Below, one piece after another: positions 55,153 to 64,000 of a stretch of 64,000 bases of DNA. Position numbers and translations under genes: made by a program. Position 1 is the stretch's first letter; each line of letters begins with the position of its first letter. Under the pieces are notes generated by a model. The model was not told where the DNA came from and made no database searches. It saw only the letters and a program-made list of their open reading frames with translations. This DNA is from Simmondsia chinensis (Eukaryota; Streptophyta; Magnoliopsida; Caryophyllales; Simmondsiaceae): the NCBI GenBank assembly GCA_018398585.1, contig JAGTTD010000009.1, positions 9,801,193-9,865,192 of the forward strand. Direction: 5' to 3'.

Positions 55153-55480
55153 ATGTCGCCCCCTTGAGAAGATCCTCATCCTCGAGGATCAAATGAAGAG
55201 AAATGGAGCTGGAAGTCATGAAAGAACTCCCAAGTTGTGTGCTCTGAAGATTTGCCCACCCATTGAACCAGGACCTGAGTGGCAGCTAGGTGACGGTACA
55301 TAACGAGTCTTTGGTTAAGGATGGCTAAAGGCTCGGCAGGAGCGGCAACTGGGGGCCAAACGTCGGGTAAGGGAGTGCTTGAAGTGGGAGCTGAAAAGCA
55401 CTTCTTCAGTAAAGAAACATGTATTGCATGGTGGATGGAGGCATGAGCCAGTAAATAGAGGTGATAACACACAGCTCCAA
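55153..55480 (-). pseudogene. chromodomain and pol C-terminus
   Basis: Reads ASIHHAIHVSLLKKCF (integrase C-terminal HVS.LK motif), then a Pro-rich linker. It continues with ILNQRLVMYRHLAATQVLVQ and WVGKSSEHTTWEFFHDFQLH, a chromodomain with the second aromatic W and TWE conserved. In another frame the last codons read LEDEDLLKGA against the polypurine tract. The chromodomain targets integration to chromatin in this clade. Confidence 0.8.
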
Positions 55481-56480
55481 CTTTATGTACGATTCAAAAC
55501 AGACCATAGAACCGCGGGGAAAGCTTGTTGAAGTGGCGGGCCTTAACACTCTGTTGGCGGTAGGATTGGAGCTTGAGCCAGACGTATTCGCCAAGTTGAT
55601 ACTCGCGGTCAACTAGATGATGGTTCGCATCAACGAGTGACTCCCCAAGTAAATAAGGGAGATGAATTAGAGGTGGGTGGCCATAGAGGCAGTCAAATGG
55701 AGTGGATTGAGCAGATGATTAGAGTCAAGTATTGTACCACCATTCTACGACAGGAAGCCACAAAGTCTAAAGCCTGGACTGTTCACTAATCTTGCAGCAT
55801 AAGTAAGTCTCCAAATAGTGGTTGAGGACCTCTGTATGGCCATCAGACTGCAGATAGTACGAGGAAGAAAGGTTGAGGTCAGTGCCCAGTCAAGAGAATA
55901 GTTTGCGCCAAAAGAGGCTTATAAAAATACGATCACGGTCACTGATGATTGTCTCAGACAGACCATGAAGACGATAGATGTGATCAAGGAAGAGCTTAGC
56001 AATAGCTGCAGCAGTGTATGGGTGCGTTAATGAGAGGAAATGGGTGTACTTCGTTAATCGGTCAACCACGACGAAGATACCCGAGTGACTCTCCGAAGGG
56101 GGGAGACCTTTGACGAAGTCGAAGGAGATACTGCTCCATACAAAAGTCAGAATTGAAAGAGGTTGGAGAAGTCCAGCAGGGGCGGATGTATCATATTTGT
56201 GACGTTGGCAGAAGGAGCATTGGCGGATATAGGATTGGATGACTTGGCGGAGACCCTTCCAATTGAATAATGGGTGGAGGCGATGGTAAGTGGCATCAAT
56301 GCCGGAATTTCCACCCTGGGTGGAGTCATGAAGCCATAGGAGGATATCTTGGTGAAGGTGTATGTCGTCACCAAAAACTAAGTGGCCATTTTAGAGTTAC
56401 TGGCCTTGGCGCCAAGAATAACGAGGGTGGGAAAGAGGTTCTGTCAGCTTATTAGAGATGATACTCGCCAATACACGATC
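55481..56480 (-). pseudogene. gypsy integrase, catalytic triad apparently present
   Basis: From 56350 leftward: LHDSTQGGNSGIDATYHRL and the C-X2-C of QCSFCQRHK (zinc finger, one His changed to Asn). The core follows with SISFDFVKGLPPSESHSG (first Asp), VVDRLTKYTHFLSLTHPY, IISDRDRIFISLFWRKLF (second Asp) and SDGHTEVLNHYLETYL (Glu). Then come PFDCLYGHPPLIH and the GEYVWLKLQSYRQQS region. Stops interrupt it in several places. Confidence 0.8.
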
Positions 56481-56499
56481 TGAGGATCAAGAGACCTTT

Positions 56500-57240
56500 A
56501 AGTCGTTGAAGAAGTCAGACGAAATGGAGGAGAGAGCCATGCAAAGGACCTCGGATCCGGAAAGGCGAGAAGAGCATCGGCGACTCGGTTTTAAGAACCT
56601 TTCTTACAAATGATATCATAATCAATATCAATCTAGCAGGAAAGCCATAAATGCTGCAAACAAGTGAACAAGCGTTGTTAAAGCAATAATTTGAGGCTTT
56701 GCTGATCGGTGCGAATGACAAAGTGTCGTCCTGTTACATATTGCTCCCATTTCTTGACGGTGAAAACAATAGCAATTAATTTGCGTTCATAATCCGAAAG
56801 GTCCTGATGACGGGGAGAGAGAGTCTGGCTGATATAAGCAATTGGCCTGCCACCTTGCTTAAGGACAGCACCAATTCCAGTAGGTCAGGAAGAGCGAGAA
56901 CCAGAGCTGAAGTGAGGGCATGCTTCAAACGGCCAAAGGCAAGTTCAACGTCTGAATTCCTGAAGAAGTTATCTTTCTTCAGTAAGTTAGTCAAGGGCCT
57001 AGCCATGGAACCATAACTAGCAATAAAACGGTGGTAGTACCCTGAAAGACCCAAAAATCTGCGAAGTTGTTTCAAAGATTGGGGACAAGAGCAATTGGCA
57101 ACGGTGTCAAGTTTTTTGGCATCTGTGGCGATGTCTTCCTTAGAAACAAAGTGCCCCAAATACTCAATACGGGAGGCGCCAAACGTGCACTTCGCGCGAT
57201 TAATGGTGAGCCAATTTTGACGGAGGACACCAAGAACCAC
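56500..57240 (-). pseudogene. gypsy RT thumb and RNase H
   Basis: An open 154-codon stretch (57240-56776) reads NRAKCTFGASRIEYLGHFVS, LRRFLGLSGYYHRFIASYG and ARPLTNLLKKD, the RT thumb and connection. It then passes out of frame into RNase H: GGRPIAYISQTLSPRHQDLS, YERKLIAIVFTVKKWEQYV, and RTDQQSLKLLL near 56690. The first RNase H Asp region is lost. Confidence 0.8.
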
Positions 57241-57680
57241 ACGGACGTGATCTAAGTGAGTGGCCCAAGTGCAGCTGTAAGTCAGTATGTCGTCAAAAAA
57301 GACAAGGACAAATTAGCATAGAAAAGGTCAAAACAGATCATCTATGAGACTTTGAAAAGTGGACAGAGCATTGGCGCCAAGAACGTTCCTTTTTTTTGAA
57401 TGACCCCGGCAAGCAACATTTTCCTTGGTCAAAGAATTAATGATGTCCTTCTGAAAAGGGGGTACCTATACGGGTAGATATTAACTGGATTACTGCCTTC
57501 TTTAAGCGGGATGTGATGATCAAAAGAGTGGCGTGACGGTGGAGGTTCGGTTGAGGTGTCAAAGGCATCAATGAACTCAATAAGCAGGGCACGAAGCTCC
57601 GGAGGCGCTTCAGCAGTAGGTGGATCGGTTTGAACTGAGAAACATATGGTGGGTCCAGTTGGAAGAGCCAAAAAATAGCA
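57241..57680 (-). pseudogene. gypsy RT N-terminal part with deletion
   Basis: The frame 57671-57429 contains ELRALLIEFIDAF, SFDHHIPLKEGSNPVNIYPY and RYP, the RT entrance. Then the text jumps to ALSTFQSLIDDLF and VLVFFDDILTYS near 57270-57340. The FFDD site is kept, but the usual fingers/palm segment between them, about 70 residues with the first catalytic Asp, is missing. Confidence 0.75.
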
Positions 57681-57726
57681 CAGAATGAAGCGAAGGATGA
57701 GAGAAGCAAAGATAGCATGCGCTCTG

Positions 57727-58112
57727 TTATAGCTTTATCGAAGTTGGGTGAATCCTCCAGAGAGTGTGTAGCTGACCATGTAAGCTGAAAGACATGCAGA
57801 GTTCGGAGGAATTCCAGAGGACGTTGCCCAAAGTGCGAAGCCACTGAATACCTAGAACCATATCACAGCCAGAAAGCGGAGTGAGTAACATGTCTGATTG
57901 GAAGATGCCATCCCAGAGACACCAGCAGAAATTATGGCAGATACCATACAAATGAGGGGATGGCCATTAGTGACGACAACAGGTGGGCCATTGGCGGTAT
58001 CAATGTGGCATCCCAACAGCTTGGCGAACCCGGTATCTAAGAAGCTATGGGTACTGCCACTATCTATCAGAATGCTCAATGGGCTACGATGATAGTGACC
58101 TGGTACTCGCAT
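57727..58112 (-). pseudogene. gypsy protease
   Basis: Starts MRVPGHYHRSPLSILIDSGS, then THSFLDTGFAKLLGC: an aspartic protease with an intact D-S-G site. LICMVSAI and a CDMVLGIQWLRTLG block follow near 57840 in a shifted frame. Confidence 0.8.
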
Positions 58113-58199
58113 CGTCTAACAATTTGGGACCCCTTCAAAAGCATGGATCGAAATATACGGATTAGAAACTGGATCTAGGTCTGCGTCTGGCGGATCGAT

Positions 58200-59263
58200 G
58201 TTGGCATATGCTGATCCTCTTTATCCTCGTCAAGCTAAAACACACGACCTCGATTGCGCATGGCGCACTGATGGCCCGGGGTAAAACGGTCCTAGAAGTA
58301 GAAAAACAGATAATGGGCTCGGAGGTCATCCAGTTCGGTAGGTGTTAAACTGAGTTGACCCCAAGGTGAGGGCCTAGGCGTGGTGCCCGGGGCGGGTAGC
58401 AAGCGAGTGGGTGGTCTTGGGGGTGGGAGGGCGGATAACATACAAGACGGACTCGATAAGGGAAGTAACGGAGTTCACATCAGTGGGCTTTTCCACGTAA
58501 TACAATCCATATAAGTGCAGTTACGCTCCTGTTGCTTAGAAAGGGTGATGACATCACGTATGGATCGTGGTTTAAACATAATAACTTGACCCACAATATT
58601 CTCTCACAATCCGCCTAACAAGATGTGAATCATTTGGTCCTCATTCAACCCACAACAGTTGACTAATACCTCAAACTTACTTAACAAGGCATCAATAGTA
58701 CCTCTTGTCGAAGTCTCATCAACTCGGTTAAGGGGTCATCGGCGGATTCCGCAAGGCAAGCTCGAATCCTTGGGGCATAAGCATCCCATGGAATGTAGAC
58801 GCTGGGATGCCAAGACTTCTCAAAGGATTTGTGGCACTCCTAGTTGTCATCCTCCAGTGAGACGCTAGCGAGCATGACCTTCAATTTTTCTAGGGTTCCA
58901 TCTAACACAAAATACCTCTCATTGTGTTGCAACCACCCATCTACACCCTTACCAGTAAACCTCAAAAAATCAATTTTGGTAAACCGAGTGGGTGCTTGGT
59001 AGTTACCTCGAGGAAACAGTGGGGCTAGGAAATTAGAAGGTGCCAGACATGGAGGGGGTTGTTGAGGTGGTGGATGAGCTGGTTCAGGGGTAGGCATTGG
59101 GGGTGGTAGTGGGCTAGTGACCATCTGATCCAAGCCAGCGCACTAGATTGAAAGCACATCCAAAGTCTCGCTGATTCTCGCCACATTTTAGCTCAGTAAA
59201 ACGCTGCTCATGAACCTCTTCCCTCTCTCTCATCGAGACCTGAGATCAGGTTCCTTCAGCCAT
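58200..59263 (-). pseudogene. gypsy gag
   Basis: A start ATG at 59263 reads MAEGT, stop, SQVSMREREEVHEQRF. A Pro-rich stretch, then TRFTKIDFLRFTGKGVDGWL and NERYFVLDGTLEKLKVMLAS (59133-58840), is a typical gag core. A degraded zinc-knuckle text (FTPGHQCAMRNRGR) lies near 58270. There are many stops. The MAEG start is shared with N2. Confidence 0.7.
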
Positions 59264-59355
59264 GGCAGCTACGATCAGGAGGTTGGGAGGACTAAACGGC
59301 GGCGACGATGGTGATGATTTTGCTCCGGCGGTGGTGAAATTGGCTGTGGAAGCAG

Positions 59356-59369
59356 TGCTCTAATTCCAA
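59356..59369 (-). other. gypsy primer binding site, degraded
   Basis: Minus strand TTGGAATTAGAGCA, resembling TTGGTATCAGAGCA with two changes, just inside the 5' LTR. Confidence 0.65.
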
Positions 59370-59370
59370 T

Positions 59371-59752
59371 TGATACCAAAGTACTCCATCAATGCTCAAA
59401 TTGACACAATAATCAGGCCTATGGGGTAGAAATTAGCACTGTCCCGTTGTGTTTGTATTGCTATTGCATACGTGTAAGCTCCTTCAATGGAGATTTGCAA
59501 GAGAAGGAAGGAGAAAAGATATAGAAGGGAGTTAGGGAGACAGAGAAAAGGGTACACTCATTAAGCATGGAAACCTTAGCATACCTAACTCTTCTATTTA
59601 TAGCAAGTAAAGGAACATATCTAGAAAATATCTTGAGCTGATGTGGCCAGCTCACGGTTGAAGAAACGCGGGAAGCAAGCTAATGGTAAGCAAAGTGGGC
59701 TATGGCGCGAAGAAGCTGGCGCCAAGAGATGTATTAGCTTATGTTCGTATCA
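59371..59752 (-). repeat. chromodomain gypsy 5' LTR
   Basis: TGATACCAAAGTACTCC to ATGTTCGTATCA, with an antisense CTATTTATAG at about 59595. Numerous single differences from the 3' copy show an old insertion. Confidence 0.9.
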
Positions 59753-59844
59753 AAACTATCCATCATGGTGGGTTTTCAATCTCCTTTCAGCTTTGGATTC
59801 AAGGTCGTAGGTTTTGAATCAACGCTCAACCTCTCCTTCGATAC

Positions 59845-60250
59845 TGTTACGTCCTCGATCTTTGTTCTTTGTTGCAATCCTCTTTGGTGATACAGGCCGA
59901 GATTGGCTAGCAGCCAAGGTCTCCCACACAGCTTCCACCATCTCCTCTACCCCCAACCAGACGTGCCAACTACCACCTTCTAGACCCTTCTCCATCCTTC
60001 TGGAATGTTCTATAACGTGCCACCTTACCCCTTCCCATACTTGTATAAATAAGAGAAGAGACCATTACGTGGAGTATGCCAATTGATGAAATGAGTGTAA
60101 AGCTCAAATCTCTCTCTCCCTATTTCTTTATGTCTTCTTCCCCCCTCTAAACCCTAAATTCTATCTTCTTCCCCCCCCCCCCCCCCCCCCCCCCCCCCTT
60201 TTCTTATGTAAACCTCAATTATTGGAGCTCTATCTTTCAATTATACAACA
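59845..60250 (+). repeat. LTR-like block
   Basis: TGTTACGTCCTCGATC to AATTATACAACA, about 406 bp. It has TATAAATAAG at 60044 and a CTCTCTCCC/CTCTAAACCCTAAA end, built like the gypsy-type LTRs in this window. The following TTGGCTTG is not a standard PBS, and the flanks (GATAC and TTGGC) do not match. Confidence 0.4.
60171..60198. repeat. 28-base C homopolymer
   Basis: An uninterrupted run of C in the pyrimidine-rich part of the LTR-like block. Its length in the real genome is doubtful because such runs are prone to sequencing slippage. Confidence 0.8.
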
Positions 60251-60299
60251 TTGGCTTGTGATTTCAATGATATTTAGCTAGATTTATATTTGGTTTGTA

Positions 60300-60540
60300 T
60301 CATTTGGTTTTAGGTGTCATCACAGACAAAAGTTCGGTCTCAGTGAGTGGGGGTGGCTCTGGTTTTTTGGCAACGCCACTCACCACTGATCCGGCACTTG
60401 GACTGGTGTCGAAGCTGGTGGCTCCAGTGTTGTGTGGTGGCTCTCCATCATCAGCCTCGCTGTCCTTCTCCAAGTTGTGATCGGTCTTCCTATCATCAAT
60501 GATCTCTTTATCATAGACGTTATTGGTGGGTGTTGGCTCA
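60300..60540 (-). pseudogene. C-terminal coding fragment of an unidentified protein
   Basis: 79 codons open on the minus strand to a TGA near 60300, reading EPTPTNNVYDKEIIDDRKTD, a Glu/Asp-rich part, then SFDTSPSAGSVVSGVAKKPE and TETELLSVMTPKTK. No frameshift and balanced composition, unlike the surrounding debris. It starts exactly where the CACTA-like terminus begins, as if the insertion had cut a coding exon. I cannot name the gene. It could also be transposon-encoded. Confidence 0.4.
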
Positions 60541-60542
60541 AC

Positions 60543-61010
60543 CACTTCAAAAAAGTGACCATTACCAACAGTAGTATTTCAGGTTCTGTCGGTAATGGTT
60601 GTACATTACCAACAGCAAAATGTTGCCGTTGGTAATGACTTAGAGGAAGTAAAAAGTGAAAATAATAAAGACTTAGTCCCAACAAAAATAAATTTCTATT
60701 GGTATTGATGTAGTCAATCCCAACAGAATTGATTTCTGTTGGTATTGATGTAGTCAATCTCAACAGAATAGATTTCTGTTGGTATTGACTACCTCAATGC
60801 CAACAGAAATATGTGATGTTGGTATTGACTAGCTCAATGCCAACAGAAATAGGTGTTGTTGGTATTGACTAGCTTAATGCAAACAAAAATAAGTGCTGTT
60901 GGTACTGACTAGCTCAATGTCTATAGAAGAATTTTGCTGATATTGACTAGATTATTGCCAAATATAATAAATTTTGTTGGTATCAACTAAATTAATATCA
61001 ATAGGTGTAT
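60543..61010 (+). mobile_element. second CACTA-like terminus with subterminal repeats
   Basis: CACTTCAAAAAAGTGACC is close to the 33886 terminus (AACTACAAAAAAGTGACA). It is followed by at least six degenerate repeats of TGTTGGTATTGACTAGCTCA and ATGCCAACAGAAAT at about 45-50 base spacing, which contain the inverted motif TTGGTATTG/CAATGCCAA. The far terminus was not found in the remaining 3 kb. Confidence 0.6.
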
Positions 61011-61919
61011 TTATCAATAAACAATTTTTTCGGTAAATTTAGTAATTATAAAAAATTTTATTAGAGCAATTTAGATATTAATGCCGCGAAGTTTGATATA
61101 TTCATTTTATAGTGCCTTTTGTGAAATAACTTTTTAGTCAAAAAATATTATTAAAAAATAATTTAAATGACGATTTGTATTGGTGAACTATGCCCCATTT
61201 TTATTCTTTCTTACTGTCATTCAAATGATTTTATAAAATATTTGTAACTTGCGGTATTAAAACATTATTTCACAAAGTTTATGAACTAAAAACTTAGTAC
61301 ATTAAACCTCATAATAGCAATAAGTTATAATTGAACATATATTTAAACCATATTGTCTTAAAATAATAAAATAATAATAATATTAATAATAATAATGTTT
61401 TCAAAATTTTTTTTTTCCCTCTTCACTTTCATTTTCCCTCCATTTTTTAATTTTATTTACTTATTTTATATTTATATTTGTACTCCACTCATTACCAAAA
61501 ACTATTACCAAAGGTAAAATCATATTACAAACAAATAAATTTTTAGTATTGGACCAATGCTGAAAGAGGCATTTATTAACAGAAAAATTTATTGTTAGTA
61601 TTATTCTTGTAAAAATACCTTAACATTTTAATATATACTATAAGGCACTACAAAGTTTGAATTATCACTAAGGTACCCCATGCGGAACCGATGAGTTTTT
61701 GGCAAAGTACAACCAATCTTCACTTGAAAATACTATTATCATACATGATTAAGACAATATATATGAACTATGTTCATCTTTTTTGCAAAAATTCAGTAGA
61801 TTGCGAGAAACATTCACTGAAATAATGTGTCATGTCAGCATTTTCTGACAAAAAGTTATAAGACTATGATGGAGGATACTTTGAAATTATTCACATTAGC
61901 CTCTATGTTGCAGACTAGC
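61011..61919. other. AT-rich region, likely CACTA interior or old spacer
   Basis: ATAATAATAATATTAATAAT microsatellite-like stretch at 61366-61396. GGCACTACAAAG at about 61642 resembles a terminus but lacks the rest. No frame. Confidence 0.4.
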
Positions 61920-62056
61920 CTCTCAGGCTGGGGGTCCTCGGAAACAGCCTCTCTTCAAGGTAGCCCCCTAAAGGGGGAAGGCTGCGTACATCTACCCCCA
62001 GACCCTGCTTTTGCAGGAGCCCTTGCAGGCACTAGGTTTGTTGTTGTTATTGTGTT
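61920..62056 (+). mobile_element. SINE 3' part
   Basis: Contains GGTCCTCGGAAACAGCCTCT, GGGGGAAGGCTGCGTACATC, CCCCCAGACCCTGCTTTTGC and the tail TTTGTTGTTGTTATTGTG. These are hallmarks of plant tRNA-derived SINEs of the Au/TS type. The 5' tRNA-related part with box A is missing or unrecognisable. No flanking duplication was seen. Confidence 0.75.
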
Positions 62057-62410
62057 ATTATTCTTATAATATTAAAAGAATCATTATCAACAAACAAAGT
62101 CACTAGTTTTAAATTTAAAAAAATTAATAGTACTTAATTTTTTTAATCAATTTTTATTTCCCTCCTTAATTTTCATTTCCTCTTTAATTTTTCCCCTATT
62201 GTCTCAAATTTTTATTTTCCCTCTCAAATGGCCCCCCAATACTTGTAATTCTAACCCAAAATTAATTTAATAGTTAATTAAATTTAGTAATTGATTAAAA
62301 ATAAAATAAAAATTATAGTAAAGTAAAATACCCACCCCCCCTCCCCCCAAAACACTTCAGTGGCCTTTTTCATTTCACCTGCAACATCTAACATGCACGC
62401 CGGCGACGAC
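62057..62410. other. AT-rich stretch, then C-rich run
   Basis: No frame. CCCACCCCCCCTCCCCCC lies at about 62330-62348. Confidence 0.4.
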
Positions 62411-62467
62411 GACTCGACCGCTACCACGCCGGCCACGTCGACTCGACCACCACCACGCCGGCCACCG
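62411..62467. repeat. GC-rich 29-base tandem duplication
   Basis: GACTCGACCGCTACCACGCC (62411) is repeated as GACTCGACCACCACCACGCC (62440), each followed by GGCCAC. It is strikingly GC-rich against its surroundings. Confidence 0.6.
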
Positions 62468-62910
62468 CTGTTGGGTCTTCCGGCTTGACTGGACAGCCCT
62501 CGCTCCAGGCTCAGTGCCCTAAATTTCTAGTATAAACATGAGTGTTTATATACATTTTACATTTTATTTTGTTTAAAACATGTGAATTTGTTGTATGAGA
62601 CATGAATTTTGCTGAAATTTATGTCAGTCGTTGATAGGTGTTGAGTAGTTTTGTGCCCATTTATATGTTTTTCTACCCTTAATCACTAATTTAGAACCGT
62701 AATTTTCTCTCTCCTCTTACAAACGTTGATTTCACTTCGACCAAAACAAAATGGAGGTTTTGCGTGTCTTCGGTTGCTTCATTTCTCTCTTCGTCCGTCC
62801 GTCGATGCCTACATGCTATTATTGCCGTTGGTTTCCCTCTTTTGCTTCTTTGTGAGGTTCTCTATCTGGTTCACATATCTCTCTAATTTTGCTTTCCTTC
62901 ATTTTGGCTC

Positions 62911-63055
62911 CTTATGGTTGATTTCTCGTGTAATTGAACCCTAAATCATCCCTTTCTGTTCATTTGAAGGCTTATAGTTGATTTATTGTGTAATTGAACC
63001 CTAAATCGCCAATTTTTTGGTTCATTTGAAGGCTTATAGTTGATTTCTTTGTATT
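62911..63055 (+). repeat. 60-62 base tandem repeat, 2.3 copies
   Basis: CTTATRGTTGATTTNTYGTG, then TAATTGAACCCTAAATC and TTCATTTGAAGG, begin at 62911, 62971 and 63033. The third copy is partial. AACCCTAAA boxes occur once per unit. The repeat lies in pyrimidine-rich DNA that resembles a plant 5' untranslated region. Confidence 0.75.
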
Positions 63056-64000
63056 TTTCATTTTGTAGAAGGTTGAATTGCCATCGATGTTGCACAGGTA
63101 ACCTAAGCTCTCGAAGCTGCCATTGACCTCGTTAATTGAAGCCTAATTATTTGCATATTGGTCTCTTGTTAGAAATTTTATTGTTTAGCTTTGTGTTCTG
63201 AGTTGATAAGCTTATAGTGCGACTTCCTAATCAGGGTCGAGTGACCTAAATTTAGATTGCATTTGAGCTTGGCTGAGGTGAAGTTCAGGTGAAAATTTAG
63301 TTGCTAATTTCATAATTGATAGTTTCATAACATATGACTTCGAGCTTGAATGTAAAAATTTAGCTACAATGAGAATTTGATAGAATTTGAGTAGAGAGAA
63401 GAAGATACTTTCATTATCATTCCATGAATGTAATAACATGAGAATCTAACTATTTATACTAAGCCTATTTTATATATTTGTAGTGTAGATGGACTTAGTA
63501 AGTATAGTTTACATGTTGTTGATTGTAAGTCCAGTTATGCGGTGTGGTTGAATGTTATAACATTTGTAAGTGATGTGTGGTTGGTTTGGAACTCCTTTAG
63601 TCTTTTCTTCCAAACACATGTAACCGTTCTATTGATTATTGTATTGGGATGCATGAGGCAATTGTGAGAGAAATCTAGGAAACGAGATTGGTGATTGCGG
63701 TGGATGGTGATGTGAAATTTGGGGCGAGCATGGATATTTGTGTTCATCCAAGTGAAAGGCCTGGAGGAAGCCCCTCATTTCATGGTTAGATTGGGCCATT
63801 GAGACATCCATGCCTTATTGTTTCTCTTGACCGATTTTTCTTTTAATTGTTTACAAGACAGTGTTATTGGGTTATCTCGAGCTGAATTTACTGTTTGATT
63901 TATAGGAATTTTTGTTTTTAAGTGATTTGGAGCTCTAGATAATGTCTAATTCAAGTTCAAATGTAGAGTCCTAGGTTATGGATTATGGCCTTAAATGATT
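63056..64000. other. no confident feature
   Basis: AT-rich to the window end. GAGTAGAGAGAAGAAGATAC and CTATTTATACTAAGCC (63390-63465) resemble an antisense LTR end with a TATA site, but no boundaries or partner are visible. TTGCACAGGTAACC near 63090 looks splice-site-like, without supporting exons. Confidence 0.3.

Larger units (their letters stand above)
54772..59752 (-). mobile_element. complete chromodomain Ty3/gypsy element, decayed
   Basis: 4.98 kb. LTRs are at 54772-55152 (381 bp) and 59371-59752 (382 bp), both TGATAC..TATCA. Gag, protease, RT, RNase H, integrase and chromodomain are in that order on the minus strand. Short LTRs and the terminal chromodomain suggest a Reina- or Tekay-like chromovirus. 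The flanks (GAACA and AAACT) give no clear duplication. Confidence 0.9.

Noticed and set aside
59845..60250. Solo LTR with target duplication
   Set aside because: Flanking pentamers GATAC and TTGGC do not match, so only an LTR-like block is reported.
61642..61655. Third CACTA terminus (CACTACAAAG)
   Set aside because: Lacks the A-run and the subterminal array of the two supported termini.
62726..62944. Hydrophobic 72-codon frame
   Set aside because: Pyrimidine-rich DNA yields Phe/Leu/Ser-rich frames by composition alone. The frame runs into the tandem repeat.
62930..63010. Interstitial telomere repeats
   Set aside because: Only isolated AACCCTAAA boxes, one per 60-base unit, not a run of TTTAGGG.
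1..64000. tRNA or rRNA genes
   Set aside because: TGGTATCAGAGC matches are primer binding sites next to LTRs, not tRNA genes. No cloverleaf or rRNA text was seen.

Overview
The window looks like a gene-poor, AT-rich stretch of plant nuclear DNA, probably from a eudicot. Almost everything recognisable is transposable-element sequence: LTRs with plant initiator-Met or Asp-type primer binding sites, Ty3/gypsy and Ty1/copia pol fragments, CACTA-like and hAT-like termini, and a plant SINE ending in a TTG tail. I found no complete host gene, no rRNA or tRNA gene and no bacterial or organellar feature. One 79-codon C-terminal coding fragment (60300-60540) may be host derived.

Layout. 1-2209: a copia LTR fragment abutting a minus-strand gag-type gypsy derivative. 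2290-4505: Tat-like fragments in opposite orientations, including an integrase. 4996-9775: element N1, a 3'-truncated non-autonomous LTR element carrying an RRM-like domain. 9776-13830: decayed Tat-like gag and protease. 13893-24602: an old Athila/Tat-type deletion derivative (minus) split by a solo-like LTR (14401-14907) and by N2 (minus, 16643-23298), whose own 5' LTR holds N3 (plus, 20060-23131). 24603-25440: chromodomain fragment and GC-rich DNA. 25450-33885: copia pieces (minus), with one LTR split by N4 (plus, 28488-32820). 33886-35117: CACTA-like end. 35118-44518: a complete but dead Athila-lineage element (minus). 44519-46541: unidentified DNA ending in a hAT-like terminus. 46542-48224: gypsy RT-RNase H-integrase fragment (minus). 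48590-51060: copia RT remnant and LTR (plus). 51476-54318: a solo LTR holding the gag-only element N5 (minus). 54772-59752: a complete, decayed chromodomain gypsy element (minus). 59845-64000: LTR-like block, gene fragment, second CACTA-like terminus, SINE and tandem repeats.

The most interesting content is the set of short non-autonomous LTR elements N1-N4. They have proper LTRs, PBS and polypurine tracts but no reverse transcriptase or integrase. Instead they carry a long unrecognised open frame (called ORF-X here). Its modules recur in all four copies, are reordered between copies and contain repeated motifs. N1 also carries what reads as a polypyrimidine-tract-binding-type RRM. N2-N5 keep the last codons of a gypsy pol gene next to the polypurine tract, as the complete chromodomain element does. 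This suggests that they are pol-deleted derivatives that rely on such an element in trans, with gag perhaps supplied by N5-like elements.

Duplicated target sites give the relative insertion order: Athila-like remnant, then N2, then N3; copia LTR, then N4; outer LTR, then N5. All coordinates of degraded elements were read by eye and are approximate where stated.
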